64,000 nt of DNA from JAHCHG01 sp041394845 (GTDB taxonomy: Bacteria; Acidobacteriota; Blastocatellia; Pyrinomonadales; Pyrinomonadaceae): positions 1,054,001 through 1,118,000 of the forward strand of contig JAWKHL010000001.1 of the NCBI GenBank assembly GCA_041394845.1, written 5' to 3'. The notes beneath the pieces are model-generated. The model saw only the letters and a program-made list of their open reading frames with translations. It was not told the DNA's origin and did not search any database. Every line of letters starts with the position of its first letter. Positions within the stretch are counted from its first letter, which is position 1. The translations under genes were made by a program, and so were the position numbers. Below are positions 57,795 to 64,000 of this stretch, piece by piece.

Positions 57795-60434
57795 CTATTG
57801 TTTATCCAGCTGGACCTTTCGCGTCCATTCATTTCCGGGATAGTTTTTTAACAAATATTTGCCGATCAAATTCCGAAGATCGGAATTATTGCCGCAGCCG
57901 TATTTGGTCCAGCCGTTGGCTTCAAAGGCGATGTAAAGACCTTCCGGGACCCTTTTATCACGGGGGCTTTTTTTGGCCCAGGCCAGAGCCCTTTCACCCA
58001 AAAAAGTGGGGGCGTCTCCCAACTCCGACAATTTGCCCCTTTCGTTTTTTGCGGCGGTCAATTGATCTTTGGACAAAAAGGCCGGGGGCGGCGTGGTTTG
58101 CCTTTCCTCCCCATCTTCTGAAACGTAAGGGGCGCACCACCAGTCATTGATGTCAAAGGAGTTGAACTCGTTATCGGTTTTTCCGAGTCCTTCGCTTACG
58201 AACGGGGTCAAAACCGGGTTTTTCAAAATAATAAAAAGTGCGGCGTTTTGTTTTTCCTCGGTCGTCGGGGCTTTGTCGATTTCCTGAAAAAGTTCCCGCC
58301 AACCCGGTTGGAACTTTAATACCTCCGGTTCGATTTTTTTGGCGGTTTCCAGGTCATTAAACAAAATTGCCCGGGTCCAGACCGCCAGAGCGAACCTTTC
58401 CCGCAAATAATCGGGCAAGGCCGGGGATTTTTCCGACTTGTTCAGAAGGTCTAAGGAAAAATACAAATTCATGGTTTCCGTTGTGTCGTAATCGAACAAC
58501 CAACGGTCCTGCCAGAGTCTGGTGTCTTTGTATTGCTCCTCAACTTCTCTTTCAAATTGATCGCGGGTTTGTTCCCCGTTTTCGGGATTGAAATAAGATT
58601 TTATCTGTTTGATGAAATCATCGATCGACCCATTTTGGCCATCCCAGTTAAAAGCATAGGGTTTCAGAAGAGAAAATTTTAAGAACTCATCCAGATCCCC
58701 GGCCAGTTTCTTCCTGAGTTCAAAAAACTGGTTTTGGGCCGATTGAGGCAAATTCACAGGGGCATTCAGAACCTCATCAATCGATTTCCGGGCTTCGACC
58801 ATTTTCCCCTGTTCGATCAGAATTCGGGAACGGTGAAAGGCGATGGTCGGGTAGGCCGGGGAATTGGGGCTGGTTCTGGCGGCGGCCTCCAAAAGGAAAT
58901 TAATCTCACTCGAAGATCGGTCGGCTTTGCTGATGGCGGTCATCAGCCAAAGATCGGTTCGATTCTGTTTAAATTTTTCCAATGAGTAAAGATAGGCCTC
59001 GGGGCCCTGTATCTGGTAGGTAAAAAGCCAATCGGTCAGATCATTTGTTCTGAGGAATTGAGGAAGCATTGAAAGGGTCGTTTCCTCCTCACCCCAATAA
59101 CCGCCTTCATATTCGTCCTGCCGGGTTTGGGAAAAGCGCTGGGCGTATTGGTTCTGGCGGGTTTGCCGGATCCTTTCTTTCATCTTGTCGGTCAATCCCC
59201 CGGCCACCCTTTCGGCTTCCGAAATAGCCTCGTCATCCGTAGCGTCAAGGGGAACAAGGATGGTCCAGTATTGCGAATAATCCTCGTTGTAAAAAGTGAT
59301 CTTCAATTTGTCGGGGTTTTCTTCATCCGGACCAAGGGGATTTTCAATGATTTTTTCCGAGGTGTTGGCCGCCGGTTCGCCGGTTTTTTCCTTTTTTCGA
59401 GCCTCTTCCGCTTCCAGACTTTGCTTTTCAAATTTGTCCAAAAGCCAGGAATAATCGATCAAATCCTGACCGAGATGGTTCCCGCCGGTTTGAAAAGTCA
59501 GGCTCTGGGCCAATTCCGAAACCCTTTCCTTCGGATGAAGACGGTATTTTACATAACCGAGAAGCCCCTCGGCCGAGTCGGAAAACCTCCCGCCGCTTCC
59601 CGATATTTCGGTTAAAATCTGCTCCGCTTGATTTAAAGCCAGTTTTTTTTGGTTTTCGTCTTTTAGGGCCCCGGCCTTCCTGATAAGGGTTCGGCCCACC
59701 AGATAGTGGGCGGTTTCCTGCCAGGGGGATTCAAAATCCTCCGAAATTTGGGAGAAACGTTTTTGGGCCTCATCGTAATTGAGCGAATAAAATTCGGCCG
59801 CCGCGATTTGATAGGCCCGGTCCTTTTGCAGCCACATTGGCGAGGTTTGAGCCGCTTCCTGTGGAATCATCCTGCCGGTTGAACAATTTGTAAAAACCTG
59901 ATCCTGTGCCCGGACCCAATTGAGAACTTCGGGATCGTTGGAACCGTAGGAATTGATCCGGTCGCCCAGGGTTTGGGTGGCGGTTTCAAAAGCATTTTTG
60001 GCGCAATTTGGAAAAAACTCATATCCTCCAAAACTTCTTTCGGTATAAATTTCCGGGATTTTTTCTTCATTCCCGACCACCGTTTTCCTTTGCTCGATCC
60101 ATTTTTTAACTTCCGCAGTAATATCCTCATCAACCAGATCCCGGTTTTTAAATTGGGCGTTCCAAACCCTCAACAATTCTTTTTGCTCGTCGAAATTAAA
60201 ACCGCCTCCGGTCAGATACCTGTAAGCGGCAAAGAGAACAACCCGGCGGTGGGTCGGTTTGACGATGCCGAGTTGACCCGAAGCAAAGTTTTGAAAAGGT
60301 TCTTCGGGGGCGGTGGTAACATCAAAAATCGGGGAGATCTCGACCGGTCCGCAGGAGTTTGCCTTGGGGATTTGCTGGAGAAAAAAAAGGAGAACCAAAA
60401 TACTTGTGAAAAGATAACGCCGTCGTTTTTTCAT
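57795..60434 (-). CDS. large exported helical-repeat protein of unknown function
   Basis: This is an 879-residue protein with a signal peptide (about 1-27, ending 'KANSC'). The Cys after it could make it a lipoprotein, but the context 'KANSCGP' is not a good lipobox. The rest looks like alpha-helical TPR-type solenoid over most of its length, with recognisable pairs such as 'AAEFYSLNYDEAQKRFSQI' and 'AAARTSPNSPAYPTIAFHRS', and a Cys near the N-terminus in 'NCAKNAF' and 'TNCSTG'. No catalytic motif is seen. It is monocistronic on the minus strand. It may be a periplasmic scaffold, but the function is unknown. Confidence 0.65.
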   Translation of the reverse strand: MKKRRRYLFTSILVLLFFLQQIPKANSCGPVEISPIFDVTTAPEEPFQNFASGQLGIVKPTHRRVVLFAAYRYLTGGGFNFDEQKELLRVWNAQFKNRDLVDEDITAEVKKWIEQRKTVVGNEEKIPEIYTERSFGGYEFFPNCAKNAFETATQTLGDRINSYGSNDPEVLNWVRAQDQVFTNCSTGRMIPQEAAQTSPMWLQKDRAYQIAAAEFYSLNYDEAQKRFSQISEDFESPWQETAHYLVGRTLIRKAGALKDENQKKLALNQAEQILTEISGSGGRFSDSAEGLLGYVKYRLHPKERVSELAQSLTFQTGGNHLGQDLIDYSWLLDKFEKQSLEAEEARKKEKTGEPAANTSEKIIENPLGPDEENPDKLKITFYNEDYSQYWTILVPLDATDDEAISEAERVAGGLTDKMKERIRQTRQNQYAQRFSQTRQDEYEGGYWGEEETTLSMLPQFLRTNDLTDWLFTYQIQGPEAYLYSLEKFKQNRTDLWLMTAISKADRSSSEINFLLEAAARTSPNSPAYPTIAFHRSRILIEQGKMVEARKSIDEVLNAPVNLPQSAQNQFFELRKKLAGDLDEFLKFSLLKPYAFNWDGQNGSIDDFIKQIKSYFNPENGEQTRDQFEREVEEQYKDTRLWQDRWLFDYDTTETMNLYFSLDLLNKSEKSPALPDYLRERFALAVWTRAILFNDLETAKKIEPEVLKFQPGWRELFQEIDKAPTTEEKQNAALFIILKNPVLTPFVSEGLGKTDNEFNSFDINDWWCAPYVSEDGEERQTTPPPAFLSKDQLTAAKNERGKLSELGDAPTFLGERALAWAKKSPRDKRVPEGLYIAFEANGWTKYGCGNNSDLRNLIGKYLLKNYPGNEWTRKVQLDKQ

Positions 60435-60655
60435 AAAAAAGCTGTTATTTTCTTTTGTAAAAATTTACAACCCAACTGGTTGCTTGAAAACCGGGGAGTC
60501 CATTTGATGAAATAATATATTATCAAGGACATTCCAAACAAACCCGCCGTTGACCGGCTTTGCAAAAAATGGGGAGAAGTAGGGTGAATATTCCGGTTGA
60601 AAGTTAAAAACCCCGACTAGTGGAAAAAAAACGGATTTGTTATAGTTTAGAAAAC

Positions 60656-60669
60656 TGAATGGTCATTCA
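60656..60669. promoter_or_regulatory. palindromic operator-like site upstream of ETF-QO
   Basis: TGAATGGTCATTCA is two exact inverted 6-base arms around GT. It lies between a -10-like TATAGT (60641-60646) and the ATG at 60687, where a bound repressor would block transcription. TGAATGA...TCATTCA arms are typical of TetR-type FadR operators of fatty-acid degradation genes in Bacillus, so fatty-acid-responsive control is a reasonable inference. Confidence 0.5.
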
Positions 60670-60686
60670 TTTTTTGAGGTGAAAAT

Positions 60687-62399
60687 ATGATGGAACGCGA
60701 ACAATTGGAAATGGACGTCATTTTCGTCGGCGCCGGCCCGGCCAATCTGGCGGCCGCCTTGCATTTGAAACAAAAACTCTTTGAACACAATGAGATGGTG
60801 GAAAAGGGTATCAAACCGGGAAGGAAGATCGAAGATCTGGAGATCGGAATAATTGAAAAAGGATCGGCGGTCGGCGCTCACATTTTATCGGGGGCCGTTA
60901 TGGATCCGATCGCCCTCCGGGAGTTGATGCCCGATTTTCTCGAACAAGGCTGTCCGGTTGATTCGGTTGTAACCGAAGATGCATTCTGGTATTTGACAAA
61001 GGACCGGAAAATTAAAGCCCCGATCACCCCGCCACCTCTCAAAAATAAAGGAAAGTACATTATTTCCCTGAGCAAGATGTGCGAATGGCTGGCCGAAAAA
61101 TGTGAAGAGGCGGAGATCAATATTTTCCCGGAATTTCCCGGTTCGGAGATTCTTTACGATGAAAATGACCGGGTAATCGGGGTCAGAACCGGAGATAAGG
61201 GGATCGACAAGGATGGAAAACCGAAATCAAATTTTGAACCGGGTGTTGACATTCTGGCCAAGGTAACGGTTTTGGGTGAGGGTTCGAGGGGGGCTTTAAC
61301 CAAACAAATAATGAAAAGGTTGAATCTGGATGAGGGCCGGGAACCCCAGGTTTTCAGTTTAGGCGTCAAGGAATTATGGGAGGTTCCGGCGGGAAACATC
61401 GAGGAGGGGTTGGTCGTCCACACCCTCGGGTTTCCATCGGATCCGAAAACCTACGGCGGGGGCTGGATTTACGGAATGAAAAACAATCTGGTCAGCATCG
61501 GTTATGTTACCGGACTTGACTACATAGATCCGTTGATCGACCCTCACGCCGAATTCCAAAAGTTCAAAACTCATCCCGATGTGGCCGGAATTCTGGCCGG
61601 GGGAAAGATGATCAAATACGGGGCCAAGACCATCAACACCGGCGGTTATCATACGATGCCCCGCTTATACGCTGACGGAGTTTTGCTGGTTGGCGATAGC
61701 GCCTCATTTTTGAACGGCCAGAGAATAAAGGGAATTCACACGGCGATGAAAAGCGGGATGCTGGCTGCCGAAACCATCATAATGGCCTTCGATCATCAGG
61801 ATTTTACCTCCCGGACGCTCCGGCATTTTGAGGAAAAATTCGAATTGAGTTGGATTTACGATGAACTCCACGCGGTTCGTAATTTCCACGCCGCCTTTCA
61901 AAAAGGGCGCTGGTCGGCTTTGATAAACGGGGGATTTCAGTTTTTGACCAATGGTTTCGGCTGGGGTTTTCTCGATAAACTCTATCATCAGGCTGGATAT
62001 AAGAGGTACAAAAAACTTCGTGATTTTGATTATGTCGGCGATGATCCGGAACAGCGTTATCCCGATTTGAAATTCGACAATCAGTTAACCTTTGATAAGG
62101 TTACTGACGTTTATCACGGGGCCGTGGCTCACGATGAGGATCAGCCCTCGCACCTTCACATTCTCGACACAGAAATTTGCGCCACCCGCTGCGCCGAAGA
62201 ATTCGGCAACCCTTGTCAGAGGTTTTGTCCGGCGGCGGTTTATGAGATGGAGGAAAACGAAAAAAACGGGCGGCGGGAAATCAAGGTCAATTTTTCCAAT
62301 TGCGTTCATTGTAAAACCTGCGACATCGCCGACCCTTATCAGATAATTAATTGGGTCACCCCGGAAGGCGGAGGCGGACCAAATTATAAAGGAATGTAA
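60687..62399 (+). CDS. electron transfer flavoprotein-ubiquinone oxidoreductase
   Basis: This is a 570-residue membrane-bound flavo-iron-sulfur protein that passes electrons from acyl-CoA and amino-acid dehydrogenases via ETF to ubiquinone. The FAD dinucleotide-binding motif 'IFVGAGPANLAAALHL' is near the N-terminus. 'LLVGDSASFLNGQRIKGIHT' is the second FAD motif, and the 4Fe-4S domain at the C-terminus has Cys ligands in 'CATRCAEEFGNPCQRFCPA' and 'NCVHCKTCDIADP'. The length and order match ETF-QO. The upstream palindrome suggests control with fatty-acid degradation. The start at 60687 follows TTTGAGG. Confidence 0.95.
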   Translation: MMEREQLEMDVIFVGAGPANLAAALHLKQKLFEHNEMVEKGIKPGRKIEDLEIGIIEKGSAVGAHILSGAVMDPIALRELMPDFLEQGCPVDSVVTEDAFWYLTKDRKIKAPITPPPLKNKGKYIISLSKMCEWLAEKCEEAEINIFPEFPGSEILYDENDRVIGVRTGDKGIDKDGKPKSNFEPGVDILAKVTVLGEGSRGALTKQIMKRLNLDEGREPQVFSLGVKELWEVPAGNIEEGLVVHTLGFPSDPKTYGGGWIYGMKNNLVSIGYVTGLDYIDPLIDPHAEFQKFKTHPDVAGILAGGKMIKYGAKTINTGGYHTMPRLYADGVLLVGDSASFLNGQRIKGIHTAMKSGMLAAETIIMAFDHQDFTSRTLRHFEEKFELSWIYDELHAVRNFHAAFQKGRWSALINGGFQFLTNGFGWGFLDKLYHQAGYKRYKKLRDFDYVGDDPEQRYPDLKFDNQLTFDKVTDVYHGAVAHDEDQPSHLHILDTEICATRCAEEFGNPCQRFCPAAVYEMEENEKNGRREIKVNFSNCVHCKTCDIADPYQIINWVTPEGGGGPNYKGM

Positions 62400-62522
62400 G
62401 GGAAGCGGTATTATTCAGGGGAAAAAACAGCGGACAGCCGATTACCACCCTTCATTTGGTCGCCTTTGTTTTGGCACAATTAATCTTAAGGGGCGGTTCC
62501 CGCCCATATTCGGTTTGGTAAT

Positions 62523-62557
62523 AAAGGGAAAGGTCCTTTAGGAGGACCTTTCCCTTT
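62523..62557 (+). terminator. strong hairpin after ETF-QO
   Basis: A 14-bp perfect stem AAAGGGAAAGGTCC / GGACCTTTCCCTTT has a 7-base loop and only three T after it. It may end the ETF-QO transcript, or act as an attenuator before the signal peptidase gene, 68 bases downstream. Confidence 0.6.
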
Positions 62558-62624
62558 CATCTGCCAACAGTAAATAGCCATTGATTTTGGGCGAACGTTG
62601 CGAATATTATTACAAAGGGAAAAG

Positions 62625-63098
62625 ATGAGTTTTCAAAAAAGTCCGAAAATTGTTTTTTTGTTTTTTCTTCTAAGCCTTTGTTCTGGCTGTTTTAGCGGTT
62701 TTATGGTTTTCAGGGTGGAGGGAACCGCAATGCTGCCCAGTTTCGAGAATGGACAAAGGGTTTTGATTGAAAAGAATCCCCAAAGAATTTTCAGGGGGGA
62801 TGTAATCGTGTTTCGATATCCGAAAGAGCCCACTCGTTTAAAATTTAAACGGGTTATCGGTTTACCCGGCGAAGAAGTTTTGATCGACCACGGCGTTGTT
62901 CTGATCAACAAAATGAAATTGGACGAACCTTACCTGGACCAAAACTTAAATAATGATAAACAAACCTTTGGGCCCAAAAGTGTAAAGGCCGGGAGTTTTT
63001 ATGTGTTGGGAGACAATCGCGATAATTCCTCCGATTCCCGCTACTGGGGGGCTGTTGAGGAGGATTTGATAATCGGAAAGGTCAAATTTGTTTATTAG
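62625..63098 (+). CDS. signal peptidase I homologue lacking the nucleophilic serine
   Basis: This is a 157-residue S26 family protein. Its hydrophobic N-terminus (about 8-28) carries two cysteines ('LCSGC'), so it is a membrane protein or possibly a lipoprotein. The S26 boxes are 'FRVEGTAMLPSF' (box B), 'LKFKRVIGLPGEE' (box D with Lys75 general base) and 'VLGDNRDNSSDSRYWG' (box E). In box B the catalytic Ser of the usual G-x-S-M is Ala35, so the Ser-Lys dyad is incomplete. Thr34 or Ser39 might substitute, or the protein is inactive. Start ATG 62625 follows AAAGGGA. An upstream TTG at 62598 was rejected. Confidence 0.85.
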   Translation: MSFQKSPKIVFLFFLLSLCSGCFSGFMVFRVEGTAMLPSFENGQRVLIEKNPQRIFRGDVIVFRYPKEPTRLKFKRVIGLPGEEVLIDHGVVLINKMKLDEPYLDQNLNNDKQTFGPKSVKAGSFYVLGDNRDNSSDSRYWGAVEEDLIIGKVKFVY

Positions 63099-63179
63099 TT
63101 TTTCAAGTGGGGTAAATAGCACGTTTTTGTGGAAATAACTGGGAAAAGGTTTTTCGAAAATCTTCTTAAAGTCAAAAAA

Positions 63180-64000
63180 ATGCGCAAATTATTAATTTTT
63201 CTTTTGCTGGCGGCAACTTTTTCCGTGGCCGCCCAACAGGGAAATCCCAAATATCCCGAAGGGACCGTTTTCCCGCCGGGGCAGACTCCGATCCATGATC
63301 CTTCAATGATAAAGGAAGCCGATACGTTTTACCTGTTTGCCACCGGACAGGGAATATCGGTTTTATCTTCAAAGGATGCCAAAAGCTGGACGAAGGAAAA
63401 GCCCGTTTTTGAGACCGCTCCGGATTGGACCGCCTCCTGCGCCACGGATTTCAAAGGCCATATCTGGGCCCCCGACATAAGTTTTCACAAAGGGCTTTTT
63501 TATCTTTATTATTCGGTCTCATCTTTTGCCAAGAACTCTTCCTGCATTGGCGTGGCGGTAAACAGGACGCTGGATCGTTCATCCCCGGAATTCGGTTGGG
63601 TTGATAAGGGAAGGGTTTTGCAGTCGGTTCCCAATCGGGATATGTGGAATGCCATCGACCCGAACCTTGTTTTCGATGAAGAGGGAGTTCCCTGGCTGGC
63701 CTTTGGTTCATTTTGGGAGGGAATAAAATTGGTAAAAATGAATCCGAATTTACTTCGTCCGGCTGAAGGGGAAATTTGGTATTCGGTGGCGCGAAGAAAA
63801 AGAGATTTCGACCTGGCCGATGCGTTACCCGGAAACGGAGCCGTTGAAGCGCCTTTTATTTATAAAAAGGGCGATTTTTACTACCTTTTCATCTCGGTTG
63901 ATTACTGCTGTCGGGGTGAAAAAAGCGATTACAAAATTGTTTACGGCAGAAGCCAAAAAATCAACGGCCCCTATTTGGACCGGCAGGGCCGTGATCTGAT
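63180..64000 (+). CDS. GH43 family arabinanase-like glycosidase (truncated by window edge)
   Basis: The ATG at 63180 opens a frame that stays open to the right edge (273 codons). A signal peptide (1-18, ending 'SVAAQ') is followed by a five-bladed propeller of the GH43 type. The catalytic triad positions are visible: Asp40 in 'TPIHDPSMIKEAD', Asp160 in 'WNAIDPNLVFDEE' and Glu223 in 'GAVEAPFIYKKG', spaced as in endo-1,5-alpha-L-arabinanases. It would cut arabinan in plant cell wall polysaccharide outside the cytoplasm. It is downstream of the signal peptidase homologue with an 81-base gap and no clear own promoter. The C-terminus is missing. Confidence 0.85.
   Translation, partial: MRKLLIFLLLAATFSVAAQQGNPKYPEGTVFPPGQTPIHDPSMIKEADTFYLFATGQGISVLSSKDAKSWTKEKPVFETAPDWTASCATDFKGHIWAPDISFHKGLFYLYYSVSSFAKNSSCIGVAVNRTLDRSSPEFGWVDKGRVLQSVPNRDMWNAIDPNLVFDEEGVPWLAFGSFWEGIKLVKMNPNLLRPAEGEIWYSVARRKRDFDLADALPGNGAVEAPFIYKKGDFYYLFISVDYCCRGEKSDYKIVYGRSQKINGPYLDRQGRDL

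Overview
The window reads as ordinary chromosome from a Gram-negative bacterium with about 45% GC. I infer Acidobacteriota, most likely class Blastocatellia (Pyrinomonadaceae-like). The reasons are a sortilin/BNR plus FG-GAP-type secreted protein with 'FDYDGDNKTDISIFRP'-style repeats, a C25 peptidase, VWA and DUF4344 lipoproteins, a type IV minor pilin set with a very large PilX-like member, and actinobacterial-style FhaA/PBP/SEDS/PP2C genes. No plasmid, prophage or CRISPR signature was seen. The placement is inference, not a database result.

Layout. 1-240: start of a gamma-glutamyltransferase running off the left edge. 489-3071: secreted C25 peptidase. 3121-5673: FhaA-like FHA protein and a Ser/Thr kinase (minus strand). 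5849-11124: minor pilin operon fimT-pilV-pilW-pilX (minus). 11486-18134: FHA protein, class B PBP, SEDS (RodA/FtsW) and PP2C phosphatase (plus). Kinase, two FHA adaptors, SEDS, PBP and phosphatase together form a cell-wall-synthesis and phospho-signalling locus split by the pilin operon. 18159-27186: housekeeping genes: SpoU methyltransferase, tRNA-Arg, two cyclophilins, Dtd, HAD phosphatase, MltG, ThpR, glutathione peroxidase, SPFH protein, threonine deaminase. The HAD gene is bracketed by two MITE-like elements. 27242-40232: lytic transglycosylase, the large BNR/FG-GAP protein, M1 peptidase, DUF6702 protein, IolE/IolG-like pair, zinc ribbon, VWA and a coiled-coil membrane protein.

40242-49592 is a classic translation and cell-division block on the minus strand, in transcription order: thrS, infC, rpmI, rplT, pheS, a small S24/S26-like protein, pheT, a ZapB-like coiled coil, zapA, a 6S-like RNA and ymdB. 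infC appears to start with AUA. After tRNA-Val come a TPR metalloprotease-like protein, a thioesterase, tRNA-Gln, smpB, pepA, a DUF4344 lipoprotein, a second lipoprotein, sucC, a large secreted helical-repeat protein, ETF-ubiquinone oxidoreductase with a FadR-like operator, a signal peptidase I homologue lacking the nucleophile Ser, and a truncated GH43 arabinanase at the right edge.

The most noteworthy signals are not a defence or biosynthetic system. They are (i) the split kinase/FHA/SEDS/PBP/PP2C locus, (ii) a MITE-like family with clean 5-bp target duplications and heptamer-repeat arms, plus a second heptamer-armed hairpin inside the rpmI-rplT transcript, (iii) the AUA start of infC, and (iv) the Ser-to-Ala change in the signal peptidase homologue.
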